Part shown: positions 54,112 to 63,090 of the stretch, piece after piece | How the letters are laid out: every line of letters starts with the position of its first letter | Position numbering within the stretch: position 1 is the first letter of the stretch | DNA from: Sphingomonas sp. CROZ-RG-20F-R02-07 | Lineage (GTDB): Bacteria; Pseudomonadota; Alphaproteobacteria; Sphingomonadales; Sphingomonadaceae | Reading direction: 5' to 3' | DNA length: 64,000 nt | Assembly (NCBI RefSeq): GCF_022662335.1 | Contig: NZ_JAKNQJ010000010.1 | Coordinates: 1 to 64,000, forward strand | The notes under the pieces: model-generated | The model's database searches: none | What the model saw: the letters and a program-made list of their open reading frames with translations, nothing else | Told to the model about the DNA's origin: nothing | Translations under genes and position numbers: made by a program

Positions 54112-55086
54112 ATGAGGCACGTGAGCACCAATCGAACCGACCTCGCCCATGCCACGCCCGTGGTCGCGCCGCCTAATCCCTCGACCACGGTAAAGGCGTT
54201 CGTGTCAGTCAGCCCCTTCTCCTACGCCGCCCTCGACGAGGACACAGCCGGTCCATCACCGGACGAGACAGAGGCGCTGCTCGCAGCCCATCTCGGTCAA
54301 TCCTTCTCGCTTGCAAACAGCGGCCGGCACGCGCTCGACCTGATTCTCGCTGACCTAGCGCTCGCCCCCGATGACGTCGTCACGATCGTTACGACCTCGG
54401 GCTCGGATTACGTGTCGAACTGCGTCACCTCGACGATCGAGCGTTACTGCCGCTGGTCGATGCGGCGCGAACCCGGTACCCGGGCAGTGATCGCTATCCA
54501 CGAATGGGGCCGCGCTTGCGAGCGGATTGGCGATTACCTCGGTACCGGTGTCCCCGTCATCGAGGACTGTGCTTACGCCTTCGCGACCCGGTATGCGGAC
54601 GGCGAGCAAGTGGGGCGGAGGGGCGACTACGCGCTGTTCAGTCTCACCAAGATGTTCCCCGTCAACTTCGGTGGGGTGGCGATCGCACCAGCGGGACGAC
54701 ACCTGCCCTTCGCCATGCCGGATGCCGACCGCGCATTCTTGCTGGCCACGATCGGCCCCGAGCTCGCGCGGCTGGACGAGGTGCTGTGCAAGCGGCGTGT
54801 GGTGTGGAACGATCTCGCCGGGCGCTTCGCGGCGCTCGGCGCTCCGGCCTTCTTTGCTCCCGTCGCCGGCGAGCAGCCATCGGTGTTCATGTTCGCGCAC
54901 GACCCCACCAGGGTTCCTCTGCCTGAACTGCGTCGTCGCTTCGACGCGCACGGGATCGAGGCCAGCGTCTTCTACGGCTCCGACGCCTTCTTCGTGCCAG
55001 CGCATCAACGGATCGGGCCACGTACCCGCGCGCTGATGGCGGCGGTCTATGCAAAGTTGCTCGCCGACTACGCGAGGCCGGCGTGA
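54112..55086 (+). CDS. DegT/DnrJ-like PLP protein, short divergent form
   Basis: 324 aa, about 45 shorter than usual sugar aminotransferases. The fold is recognisable: [40 protein letters not shown], and [21 protein letters not shown], where the Lys in SLTK is the PLP lysine. The substrate-binding N-terminal residues are weakly conserved. The product could be an amino-sugar, or the enzyme may act on another ketone. ATG 54112 is chosen; GTG 54121 is an alternative. The stop overlaps the next GTG. Confidence 0.75.
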   Translation: MRHVSTNRTDLAHATPVVAPPNPSTTVKAFVSVSPFSYAALDEDTAGPSPDETEALLAAHLGQSFSLANSGRHALDLILADLALAPDDVVTIVTTSGSDYVSNCVTSTIERYCRWSMRREPGTRAVIAIHEWGRACERIGDYLGTGVPVIEDCAYAFATRYADGEQVGRRGDYALFSLTKMFPVNFGGVAIAPAGRHLPFAMPDADRAFLLATIGPELARLDEVLCKRRVVWNDLAGRFAALGAPAFFAPVAGEQPSVFMFAHDPTRVPLPELRRRFDAHGIEASVFYGSDAFFVPAHQRIGPRTRALMAAVYAKLLADYARPA

Positions 55087-55604
55087 TCGCGGCGCTACTC
55101 GATCGGCTCGATCGCGTGGTCTACGATTGGCTTGCCGCGCATCCTGACCAACTGCCCGTCAGGATGCGCAAGCTGGTCGCCTGGCACTATCCCGACGCCC
55201 GGCTTCGCAAGCTCTATTGGGCTAGCCTCAACGTCACGATGGGCGAGAACACCTTTCCCAATCCCGGACTGCTCGTGGTCAACACCATGGATACCGATGC
55301 ACGGGTGACGATCGGCGCGCGCGTCTCGATCGCACCGGGCGTGATCCTAATAACCGACTCCTCTCCCGGTAACTCGCCGATGCTCATGCGCCATCCCGAA
55401 GTGGCGGCGATGGTGCGTCGGGCGCCGATCACGATTGAGAACGACGCGTGGATTGGCGCGGGCGTAATCGTCCTACCGGGGATCACCATCGGGGGGGGCG
55501 CAATCCTGGGCGCGGGTGCGGTTATCACCCGCGACGTACCGTCCTTTGCGATCGTCACCGGCGTTCCCGGCCGCGTGATCCGCTCGCTTGCACCTGTGGC
55601 CTGA
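55083..55604 (+). CDS. Left-handed beta-helix O/N-acyltransferase (hexapeptide family)
   Basis: 173 aa. Hexapeptide rungs ([38 protein letters not shown], then [19 protein letters not shown]) with an inserted loop ([10 protein letters not shown]) end in [15 protein letters not shown], the typical acetyl-CoA-binding end. It could be the FdtC-type N-acetyltransferase that finishes a 3-acetamido-3,6-dideoxyhexose made by FdtA/FdtB, or an O-acetyltransferase. The GTG start overlaps the DegT-like gene. Confidence 0.85.
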   Translation: MIAALLDRLDRVVYDWLAAHPDQLPVRMRKLVAWHYPDARLRKLYWASLNVTMGENTFPNPGLLVVNTMDTDARVTIGARVSIAPGVILITDSSPGNSPMLMRHPEVAAMVRRAPITIENDAWIGAGVIVLPGITIGGGAILGAGAVITRDVPSFAIVTGVPGRVIRSLAPVA

Positions 55605-55609
55605 GTCTG

Positions 55610-56545
55610 ATGCCCGACTACAACCTTCTCGTCGATGAGTTCGCCGCGTCCGATCTCGGCACGTTGTTTCACCAACCGGCCTTCTTCCGGCTCCATGCGG
55701 GCAACAGCGGCCGCTATTTCCAGTGGACGGACGGCCGGGAAGTCGTGGGCGTTGTCCACTTCACCGAAGTCGAGCCGGGTGTCTGGCGCTCGCCTGCGCG
55801 CGGGACCTTTGCCGGCTATGCCTGGAGCCAGGAACTACCGGTCGAGCAGCTATTCGCCTTTCACGATAGGGTGGAGGCGGAACTCGCCCGCGCGGGCGCG
55901 CGTCGGGTTGAGGTGCTGCCCGCACCGATGGCACACGACCCGGCCGCCTTCTCAAACGCACTTTATCTGCTGCGCGCACGCGGGTTCAAGATGGAGACGT
56001 GCGACCTCAACCATGCGCTGACGGTGAGCGGGGTGCCGCTTGCCGAGCGGATGACCTACGGGAACCGCAAGCGGCTGCGCAAAGCGGAGCGCGAAGGCTA
56101 TTTGGTCGCACGGCTCGGCCTCGAGCGACTGCCAGCGGTATACGACGCTATTGCCGCCAATCGCGCTGGCAAGGGGAACGAGATGTCGATGCGGTTAAGC
56201 CAGTTGGAGGAGATGGCCGCGCTATTTCCCGACCGGCTGGTGTTGTTCGGAATGGCGGAACCTGGGGCTCAAGACGAACAGTTGGCAGCGTCGGCAGTGT
56301 GCCTGCGGTTGTCGCCGTCGGTGCTTTACGTCTTCTATTGGGGCGACCGGCCGGGCTATGCTGCGCTTAGTCCGGTTGTAGCGCTGGCCGAAGCAATCTA
56401 TGGTTACTGTCAAGCCGAGAAGGTAGCGCTGTTCGACGTCGGCACCTCGACAATCGACCACGCTCCCAATCATGGATTGATCGGGTTCAAACGGGGTCTC
56501 GGCTTTACCGAGACGCTCAAGGTCAGGATGGCGAAGCGGCTCTGA
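55610..56545 (+). CDS. FemAB/GNAT-like acyltransferase
   Basis: 311 aa. The C-terminal part has the GNAT/FemAB layout: YGNRKRLRKAEREGYLVARL, QLAASAVCLRLSPSVLYVFY (the beta-strand pair), YWGDRPGYAALSPVVALAEA and FDVGTSTIDHAPNHGLIGFK, and the GFTETLKVRM end. Proteins of this type in polysaccharide clusters attach amino-acyl or acyl groups to sugars. The last 23 bp overlap the convergent aminotransferase gene. Confidence 0.75.
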   Translation: MPDYNLLVDEFAASDLGTLFHQPAFFRLHAGNSGRYFQWTDGREVVGVVHFTEVEPGVWRSPARGTFAGYAWSQELPVEQLFAFHDRVEAELARAGARRVEVLPAPMAHDPAAFSNALYLLRARGFKMETCDLNHALTVSGVPLAERMTYGNRKRLRKAEREGYLVARLGLERLPAVYDAIAANRAGKGNEMSMRLSQLEEMAALFPDRLVLFGMAEPGAQDEQLAASAVCLRLSPSVLYVFYWGDRPGYAALSPVVALAEAIYGYCQAEKVALFDVGTSTIDHAPNHGLIGFKRGLGFTETLKVRMAKRL

Positions 56546-57632
56546 CAGCCGCCGCCACGCGCTCTGCCTGTTCCATCGATAAGTGCGGGCCGATCGGCAG
56601 GCTCAGCACGGTGTCAGCGAGCCGCTCGGCGATTGGAAAAGTGCCTTTGCCAAGGCCGAGATCGGCATAGGCCTGCTGCCGGTGTGGCGGGATCGGATAG
56701 TGAACCAACGTCTGGACGCCACGCTCGGCCAGCATCGCCATCATCGCGTTGCGTTCGGGAGTCTGGACGACGAACAGGTGCCAAGCGGGCTCAGCCCAAT
56801 TCGGAACATGCGGCAGGACGAGGGCGGTGCCGGCAAGACGATCAAGGTAGAAGGCCGCAATGTGCCGACGATGCGCGGTCCATCGGTCGAGGTGGCGCAA
56901 CTTCACCGCCAAAATCGCCGCCTGCAACGGGTCGAGCCGCGAATTCACACCGCGGACCGCGTTGACGTATTTCTGCTGCGATCCGTAATTGCCCAGCATC
57001 CGAACGCGGTCGGCAATCGCGGAATCGTCGGTCGTCACCGCACCGCCATCACCCAGTGCACCCAGGTTTTTGCCGGGATAGAAGCTCCACGCCACGGCAT
57101 GGCCATGCGCGCCGATCGGCCGCCCCTTATAGCGCGCGCCATGGGCCTGCGCCGCATCCTCTAGTACAAGCAATCCGTGAGCGCGGGCGATATCTAGGAT
57201 TGGATCGAGGTCGGCGGGTTGGCCGTACAAATGCGTCGGAAGAATAACCTTGGTTCGCAGTGTGATCGCCGCCTCGACCAGCCGTGGATCGAGGTTGTGC
57301 GTGGCCGGGTCCGGTTCGACCAGCACCGGCGTCGCGCCGACCATGCTGACCGCCAGCAGCGTAGCGATGAAGGTATTGCTGGCTACGATCACTTCGTCGC
57401 CCGGCCCCACGTCCATCGCTTTCAGCACAAGATGCAGCGCATCGAGGCCGTTACCGACCCCGACGCAATGACGCGCCTCGCAGTAAGCGGCAAAATCCCG
57501 CTCGAAACGTTTAGTTTCAGGACCACCGATATACCAGCCGGATTCCGCAACGCGACGCATCGCATCATCGATTTCGTCGCGTAGTTCGAGATAGCCGCTC
57601 TTCAGGTCTAGGAACGAAACGTCGTTGCTCAC
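56523..57632 (-). CDS. fdtB: DegT/DnrJ/EryC1 sugar aminotransferase (FdtB-like)
   Basis: 369 aa, standard length. PLP-dependent conversion of dTDP-3-keto-6-deoxyhexose to the 3-amino sugar. It shows VGVGNGLDALHLVLKA, VLEDAAQAHGARYKG, SFYPGKNLGALGDGGAV (PLP Lys in PGKN) and VHYPIPPHRQQAY. The FdtB/QdtB assignment rests on this FYPGKNLGALGDGG form and on the directly coupled FdtA gene (GTGA overlap). GTG start at 57632. Confidence 0.9.
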   Translation of the reverse strand: MSNDVSFLDLKSGYLELRDEIDDAMRRVAESGWYIGGPETKRFERDFAAYCEARHCVGVGNGLDALHLVLKAMDVGPGDEVIVASNTFIATLLAVSMVGATPVLVEPDPATHNLDPRLVEAAITLRTKVILPTHLYGQPADLDPILDIARAHGLLVLEDAAQAHGARYKGRPIGAHGHAVAWSFYPGKNLGALGDGGAVTTDDSAIADRVRMLGNYGSQQKYVNAVRGVNSRLDPLQAAILAVKLRHLDRWTAHRRHIAAFYLDRLAGTALVLPHVPNWAEPAWHLFVVQTPERNAMMAMLAERGVQTLVHYPIPPHRQQAYADLGLGKGTFPIAERLADTVLSLPIGPHLSMEQAERVAAAVRAASPS

Positions 57633-58075
57633 CCTTGCACCTTTGCCATGAACGTGTCGTAATCGCGAATGTAATCGGTCGGATCATAGGGTGCGCTCGC
57701 CAAGACGAGCAGCACGGCATCGGCCGAGAAATCATGCATCTCGCGCCAGATCAGCGACCCGATTTCGATCGCAAGATCGGGTCGGTCGAGTGTGACGTCC
57801 GTGCTGATCGTGCCGTCGTCAACGCGCATCACGCACGACCCGCTCACGCAGATCGCCCATTGCGTCAGATCTTCATGCGCATGGAAGCCGCGCTCGACGC
57901 CTGGCCGGTTGCCAAAAATATAATAGATGCGCGCCACGTTGAACGAGAGCTCCTTGCCGCTCTCCAAGGCGATCAGGCTACCCCGGGCGTCGCCGCGCAC
58001 GGCAAGATCATGGATACGGCAGTTTTTTGGTAGCTGTGGCAACAAAGTACGATCCAGATGATGTGGCGCCGTCAT
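57629..58075 (-). CDS. fdtA: dTDP-4-keto-6-deoxyhexose 3,4-ketoisomerase (FdtA/QdtA cupin)
   Basis: 148 aa. WxcM-like cupin: IHDLAVRGDARGSLIALESG, FNVARIYYIFGNRPGVERGF, HAHEDLTQWAICVSGSCVM (the HAH catalytic pair) and WREMHDFSADAVLLVLAS followed by YDPTDYIRDYDTF. It shifts the keto group from C4 to C3 so that FdtB can aminate C3. ATG 58075; the longer open frame upstream lies opposite the asparagine-synthase gene and is not coding. It is divergent from that gene. Confidence 0.93.
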   Translation of the reverse strand: MTAPHHLDRTLLPQLPKNCRIHDLAVRGDARGSLIALESGKELSFNVARIYYIFGNRPGVERGFHAHEDLTQWAICVSGSCVMRVDDGTISTDVTLDRPDLAIEIGSLIWREMHDFSADAVLLVLASAPYDPTDYIRDYDTFMAKVQG

Positions 58076-58180
58076 AACGGAGTGTCGCCGTGCCACAACT
58101 GTCAATTCTAGCGCTCGCTGCCGTGACACGCCTCCGGGCTTGTGCGAGAGGGTGGCGATGCGGACGATGGAGTGTACCCA

Positions 58181-60172
58181 GTGTGCGGCATAGCCGGCGC
58201 GTTCATTAACGGCGCGCATGATCCTTCCCTGGTCGACCGGATGACAGGGCCGCTGCGGCACCGCGGTCCCGACGATAGCGGACGATGGGACGATCCCGAC
58301 GCCGGCAGCGGCCCGCGCATGGTGCTGGGGCATCGGCGGCTCGCGATCGTCGACCTGTCGCCGCTCGGCCATCAGCCGATGGCGTCGGTCGACGGGCGCT
58401 GGATGATCGCGTTTAACGGCGAGATTTACAATCACCTCGCCATCCGCACCGAACTGGATGCCGCGGCCCTCGCCCCCGCATGGCGCGGGCATAGCGATAC
58501 CGAGACGCTGGTCGCTGCTATTGCCGCTTGGGGGCTGGAGGCGACAATCGCCCGCGCCGTCGGCATGTTCGCTATCGCGCTGTGGGATCGACGGGAACGG
58601 GTGCTCCACCTCGTCCGCGACCGGTTCGGCGAGAAGCCGCTTTACTACGGCTGGGTGGGCGGCGATTTCCTGTTCGCGTCCGAACTGAAAGCGCTGCGGG
58701 CGCATCCAGGCTTCACCAACCCAATCGATCGCGATGCGCTCGCCGCCTTTGCCGCGCGCACCTATGTCCCCGCGCCGCATTCGATTTATCGCGATGTCTA
58801 CAAGCTGGAACAGGGCTGCATCCTGACGGTGACGCCGGGTGCGGCGCGCGTCGCACCCGGCGCGCCGCCCGCCGAGGGGCGGCGCGCCGGGCTGACGCTA
58901 ACCCGCTACTGGTCGTATCGCGATGTGCTGGCACAGGGCGCGACCGACCCGATCCCTAGCGAAGAGGATGCGATCGCCGCGATCGATGATGCGCTCGGCC
59001 AGGCCATCGCTGGGCAGGCGATGGCTGACGTGCCGGTCGGCGCATTCCTGTCGGGCGGGATCGATTCCTCGACCGTCGTCGCGCTCTACCAGCGCCATTC
59101 GTCGACGCCGGTGCGCACCTTTTCGATCGGGTTCGAGGAAGCGGGCTTCAACGAGGCGGAATATGCCAAGAAGGTCGCGCGCCACTTCGGCACCATCCAC
59201 AACGAACGCTACGTCACCGTTGCCGAGACGCAGGCCGTCATCCCGCAACTGCCGGCGATGTACGACGAACCCTTCGCCGATTCCTCGCAGATCCCGACGC
59301 ATCTGGTCAGCCGGTTTGCGCGCGAACAGGTGACGGTCGCGCTGTCGGGTGATGGCGGCGACGAGCTGTTCGCCGGTTACAACCGCCATTTCGCTGCACC
59401 CAGAATGTGGGAGCGGCTGAACCTGTTGCCGCGACCCCTGCGCGCCGCGGCGGGTGCGCCGCTCAGCCGGCTGCCGGTGGGGCTGTGGAATACGCTGCCG
59501 GGCAATCGCCCGCCGCATTTCGGTGCCAAGATCCAGAAGGCGCTACGCGTTGCGGGCGGCGCACGCCGGTTCGACGATGTGTACACCAGCTTCCTCGACG
59601 AATGGAGCTTCGAACGATCGCCGGTATTGGGTACGGACGCCGTGCCTGGGTTCGACCTCGACCCCTATCCAGGGGCACCCGACGCGGTGCGCATGATGTA
59701 TTGCGATGCCACCACCTATCTGCCCGACGATATCCTGGTGAAGGTCGATCGCGCAGCGATGGCGGTCAGTCTGGAAACGCGGGTGCCGTTCCTCGACCAC
59801 CGGCTCGCCGCAGTCGCCGCACGGGTGCCGCTGGCGATGAAGATCAAGGATGGGCGCGGCAAGCATGTGCTGCGCGAACTCCTCTACCGCCATGCCCCGC
59901 GCGCACTGTTCGAACGCCCCAAGGCTGGGTTCGCCATCCCGATCGGCCATTGGCTGCGCGGGCCGTTGCGCCCCTGGGCGGAGGAATTGCTGGCACCATC
60001 GCGGCTGGCGAGCGAAGGCTATTTCGACGCCGCTGCGGTCACCGCGCGCTGGCGCGACCATCTGTCCGGTCGCCGCGATGCGACCGCGGCCTTGTGGGCA
60101 GTATTGATGTTCCAGGCATGGCTGGCCGAACAGGCGGCGCCTGCTGCGAATCATTGGAAGGAAGCGTCTTGA
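58181..60172 (+). CDS. asnB: Asparagine synthase (glutamine-hydrolysing)-like amidotransferase
   Basis: 663 aa. The start is GTG 58181 so that the catalytic Cys is residue 2 (MCGIAGAF); the longer open frame from 58142 would bury it. Glutaminase domain: LRHRGPDDSG, GHRRLAIVDLSPLGHQP, FNGEIYNH. Synthetase domain: LSGGIDSSTVVALY (PP-loop), then SGDGGDELFAGYNRHF. Members in polysaccharide loci (WbpS, for example) amidate uronic acids or peptide-like decorations, so the target here may be the uronic acid made by the dehydrogenase at 32870 (inference). Confidence 0.92.
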   Translation: MCGIAGAFINGAHDPSLVDRMTGPLRHRGPDDSGRWDDPDAGSGPRMVLGHRRLAIVDLSPLGHQPMASVDGRWMIAFNGEIYNHLAIRTELDAAALAPAWRGHSDTETLVAAIAAWGLEATIARAVGMFAIALWDRRERVLHLVRDRFGEKPLYYGWVGGDFLFASELKALRAHPGFTNPIDRDALAAFAARTYVPAPHSIYRDVYKLEQGCILTVTPGAARVAPGAPPAEGRRAGLTLTRYWSYRDVLAQGATDPIPSEEDAIAAIDDALGQAIAGQAMADVPVGAFLSGGIDSSTVVALYQRHSSTPVRTFSIGFEEAGFNEAEYAKKVARHFGTIHNERYVTVAETQAVIPQLPAMYDEPFADSSQIPTHLVSRFAREQVTVALSGDGGDELFAGYNRHFAAPRMWERLNLLPRPLRAAAGAPLSRLPVGLWNTLPGNRPPHFGAKIQKALRVAGGARRFDDVYTSFLDEWSFERSPVLGTDAVPGFDLDPYPGAPDAVRMMYCDATTYLPDDILVKVDRAAMAVSLETRVPFLDHRLAAVAARVPLAMKIKDGRGKHVLRELLYRHAPRALFERPKAGFAIPIGHWLRGPLRPWAEELLAPSRLASEGYFDAAAVTARWRDHLSGRRDATAALWAVLMFQAWLAEQAAPAANHWKEAS

Positions 60173-61164
60173 GGGTTCTCGTCACCGGTGCGGCCGGGTT
60201 CATCGGCTTCAACGTCAGCCGCCACCTGCTCGCCCGCGGCGACAGCGTGGTCGGCATCGACAGCATCAACGATTATTACGATCCGCAGATCAAGCGCGAC
60301 CGGCTCGCGCTGCTGGCCGAGAATGGCGGCGCCTTCGCTTTCAAGCAGGTCGATTTCTCCGATCATGTCGCCTTGGAAGCCGCGCTCGAGGGCGAACAGT
60401 TCGACCGCATCGTCCATCTCGGCGCGCAGGCCGGCGTGCGCTATTCGATCGAGAACCCACGCGCCTATCTAACCGCGAATCTCGCCGGGCACCTCAACCT
60501 GCTCGAAATCGCGCGCCATCGCCGGTCCGAGCACATGGTCTACGCCTCGTCCTCGTCGGTCTATGGCGGCAACACCACCCTGCCCTTCCGCGTCGAGGAC
60601 CGGGTCGACCAGCCGCTCTCGCTCTATGCCGCCACCAAGAAGGCGGACGAGCTGATGAGCGAGACCTATGCGCATCTCTATCGCATGCCGCAGACGGGCC
60701 TCAGATTCTTCACCGTCTATGGCCCCTGGGGCCGGCCCGACATGGCGATGTGGCTGTTCACCAAGGCGATCTTCGCCGGCGAGCCGATCAACGTGTTCGG
60801 CGAGGGCAATATGCGCCGCGACTTCACCTATATCGACGACATCGTCGCCGGGATCGTCGCCTGCCTCGACCATCCGCCGGCCGACGACGGCGCAGTGAAG
60901 GCCGGGGGCAGCATCTCGCCGCACCGGCTCTACAATATCGGCAACAGCCAGTCGGAGGATCTGGGCGAGATGATCACGCTGATCGAACAGGCGTGCGGCC
61001 GCCCCGCCGAGCGCAACCTGATGCCGATGCAGCCGGGCGACGTGCGCGACACCTTTGCCGATATCAGCGCGATCCAGCGCGATCTGGGGTTCGCGCCCAC
61101 CACCCGGATCAGCGAAGGCGTTCCGAAGTTCGTGGCTTGGTACAAACACTATCACGGGCTCTGA
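60169..61164 (+). CDS. UDP-glucuronate 4-epimerase-like SDR (CapI/LspL type)
   Basis: 331 aa. Rossmann motif VTGAAGFIGFNVSRHLL, GIDSINDYYDPQIKRDRLAL (the LspL/CapI signature), YASSSSVYGGNTTLPF, YAATKKADELM (catalytic Tyr/Lys) and FFTVYGPWGRPDMAMWLFTK. It interconverts UDP-GlcA and UDP-GalA, or equivalent 4-epimers of HexNAcA. The TTG start at 60169 overlaps the asnB stop and follows GGAAGGAAG. It provides an acidic-sugar option, together with the dehydrogenase at 32870. Confidence 0.9.
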   Translation: MRVLVTGAAGFIGFNVSRHLLARGDSVVGIDSINDYYDPQIKRDRLALLAENGGAFAFKQVDFSDHVALEAALEGEQFDRIVHLGAQAGVRYSIENPRAYLTANLAGHLNLLEIARHRRSEHMVYASSSSVYGGNTTLPFRVEDRVDQPLSLYAATKKADELMSETYAHLYRMPQTGLRFFTVYGPWGRPDMAMWLFTKAIFAGEPINVFGEGNMRRDFTYIDDIVAGIVACLDHPPADDGAVKAGGSISPHRLYNIGNSQSEDLGEMITLIEQACGRPAERNLMPMQPGDVRDTFADISAIQRDLGFAPTTRISEGVPKFVAWYKHYHGL

Positions 61165-61218
61165 GATCGCCGACCGGTGTATCATTCGGGCAACACGTGG
61201 CAGAAATTGTCTCACGGC

Positions 61219-61243
61219 GGAACAGTAAGCGTATTTTCGGGTT
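61219..61243 (+). promoter_or_regulatory. Candidate EcfG (general stress) promoter
   Basis: GGAAC (61219-61223), 16 nt, then GGTT (61240-61243), close to the EcfG consensus GGAAC-N16/17-CGTT. It lies about 118 bp before the small secreted protein gene. One mismatch and no experimental support. Confidence 0.35.
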
Positions 61244-61360
61244 TCCACCCCCGAGAGCCAAAGGGTTGCCCCGGATGAATTTACGGGTGGACAAAATGGC
61301 TTTTGGCGGTCTATGGCCACCGGAGTATTCGGAACGGATGTTCTCGAAGGGGAGTTACAC

Positions 61361-61597
61361 GTGAAGTTCAAGGGTATCTACACCGCACTGACGGCACTGT
61401 CGCTCGTCGCCGCTCCTACAATTGCTTCGGCTGCTCCGGTGGCGACGCCGCTGACGCAGCCCGCGACCGAGTCGGTTCAAGGCGATAACGCCCTTGCCGG
61501 TGGCACCGGGTTCATCATCGCCATTCTTGCAGTTGCTGCGATTGCCGCTGGCATCGTGGCTGCCGCCAAGAACCACGACAAGCCCAACAGCCCGTAA
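61361..61597 (+). CDS. Small exported protein with one C-terminal membrane segment
   Basis: 78 aa. GTG 61361 behind AAGGGGAG. A signal peptide ends near IASAAP, then a short linker, then GTGFIIAILAVAAIAAGIVA, a hydrophobic helix, and a charged tail (AKNHDKPNSP). Similar small two-segment proteins occur in many copies in sphingomonads (from memory); function unknown. It is monocistronic with its own terminator. Confidence 0.75.
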   Translation: MKFKGIYTALTALSLVAAPTIASAAPVATPLTQPATESVQGDNALAGGTGFIIAILAVAAIAAGIVAAAKNHDKPNSP

Positions 61598-61616
61598 GCT
61601 GTCGGTCGCTTTTCGA

Positions 61617-61650
61617 TAAAAGGGTCGGGCTCAACCCCGGCCCTTTTTTT
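61617..61650 (+). terminator. Rho-independent terminator
   Basis: The stem AAAGGGTCGGG, loop CTCAA, CCCCGGCCCTTT is followed by seven T residues, 20 bp after the small gene's stop. It separates that gene from the PDZ-M48 gene. Confidence 0.88.
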
Positions 61651-61684
61651 ATGCCTCGATCGATCGTCATCGGCCGAACTCTCC

Positions 61685-62686
61685 GTGTCTGCGCTCAACG
61701 TCCTTTTTCTGATCGGCCTCGCCGCCCAAGCGGCGACGGAAGCCCCCCCGGCCGATCCGGTGATCGGCATGGCCGGATACGGGGCGATGGCGCCCGCCCC
61801 ATCGACGGCGGATCCCGCATGGCAGCTTCCCGGTCGCGAGGAGGACGGGCGGATAGCGCGAGTCGTCTATCGCCTCGCCACCGCCGGGCGCGCGCGCTGT
61901 GCGGTCCAGGCGCCCGTTACCGGGTTCGTGCTTCAGCATCTTTCCCAGTTCCAGCCCTCCGATCGCGCCGGCATGATCGCCGCCCTGGGGCTCGATCGCG
62001 GCCCTGCGGTGATCGCCTTGGTTCCGGAAAGCCCGGCGGCCGTTGCCGGCCTTCGCACCGGGGACGTGCTGCTGGCGATCGATGACGTCGCCCTGCCGCG
62101 CGACATGGACGTCTCCACCGCGTTCGACGCGGCGCGCGCGCATACCCGCGCCGATGCGATCGCCGATCTCCTCGCACAGGCGGCAGTCCGGCCCTTCGCG
62201 CTCACCATCCTGCGCGATGGCAGCACGCGCACGCTGCGCCTCGCCCCCCTGTCCGCCTGCCCGGCGCGGGTCGATCTCGCCCGGTCGGGGCAGCGCAACG
62301 CCTATGCCGATGGACGCCACGTCTTCCTGACGACGGGGCTGGTGGCGAAAGTCCGATCGGACGACGAGCTGGCCTTCATCGTCGCGCATGAAATGGCGCA
62401 CAACATCCTCGGCCATGCGACGGTGATGCGCGGCGATACGGTGAAGCACGGCCTTGGCCGCACGCTAGGGCACAGCGGCCAGGTCGTGCGCGGGGTCGAG
62501 CGCGCGGCGGATGCGCTGGGCGGCGAACTGATGCTCGATGCCGGCTATGATCCGGTCGTGGGCGCGCGGATCCTCGAACGGCTGGACGGCACCGATCTCG
62601 GGATCGGCCTCTTCGCCACGCATGATCCGGCGCGCGAGCGGATCGCGGCGATGCGCGCGATCGCCGCGGCGCGGCACGCCCCATGA
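61685..62686 (+). CDS. PDZ-domain M48-type metalloprotease, exported
   Basis: 333 aa. An N-terminal hydrophobic segment (VLFLIGLAAQAATEA) suggests export. A PDZ domain (LVPESPAAVAGLRTGDVLLA, then IDDVALPRD) precedes the catalytic zinc motif FIVAHEMAHNILGH (HExxH). A third ligand may be in GVERAADALGGELML, where the ExxxD pattern resembles M48 proteases. GTG start at 61685. The stop overlaps the start of the DnaJ-domain gene (ATGA). Probable envelope protein quality control; its position inside the polysaccharide locus may be incidental. Confidence 0.82.
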   Translation: MSALNVLFLIGLAAQAATEAPPADPVIGMAGYGAMAPAPSTADPAWQLPGREEDGRIARVVYRLATAGRARCAVQAPVTGFVLQHLSQFQPSDRAGMIAALGLDRGPAVIALVPESPAAVAGLRTGDVLLAIDDVALPRDMDVSTAFDAARAHTRADAIADLLAQAAVRPFALTILRDGSTRTLRLAPLSACPARVDLARSGQRNAYADGRHVFLTTGLVAKVRSDDELAFIVAHEMAHNILGHATVMRGDTVKHGLGRTLGHSGQVVRGVERAADALGGELMLDAGYDPVVGARILERLDGTDLGIGLFATHDPARERIAAMRAIAAARHAP

Positions 62687-63090
62687 GCCAGCGCGACTTC
62701 TACCAGGTGCTCGGCGTCGCGCGCGAGGCGTCGGCCGGCGACATCCGGGCCGCCTTCGTCCGGCTGGTCAAGCGGCACCATCCGGATCTTGCGGCAGACG
62801 GCGCCGATCTGCCGCGCCGGTTGCACGAGGTGCAGCAGGCCTATCGCTGCCTGTCCGACGGCGCGGCGCGGGCCGCCCATGACGCCGCGCTCGACGAAAG
62901 CGTTCGTGCCCATTTCGCCCGTCAGCGCTCGGTCCAGCGGCATCTGCGCCGCTACGATCGCCGCCATCCGCAGGTGTTGCCCCGCCCGCGGCGCCGGATC
63001 CACTGGCCGTCGCTGCTGATGATCGCCGCGGGCGGCGCGATCTTGGCCGCGCTCTCCTTCGGCTTGCGGGCCGATCTGATTGCGGGTTGA
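62683..63090 (+). CDS. DnaJ-domain membrane protein
   Basis: 135 aa. An N-terminal J domain (FYQVLGVAREASAGDIRAAF, RLVKRHHPDLAA with HPD, AYRCLSDGAARAAHD), then a basic linker (RRYDRRHPQVLPRPRRRIHW) and one C-terminal membrane helix (LLMIAAGGAILAALSF). It could recruit DnaK to the inner membrane. It is coupled to the protease gene. No Gly/Phe or zinc-finger region, so it is a class C J-protein. Confidence 0.85.
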   Translation: MSQRDFYQVLGVAREASAGDIRAAFVRLVKRHHPDLAADGADLPRRLHEVQQAYRCLSDGAARAAHDAALDESVRAHFARQRSVQRHLRRYDRRHPQVLPRPRRRIHWPSLLMIAAGGAILAALSFGLRADLIAG

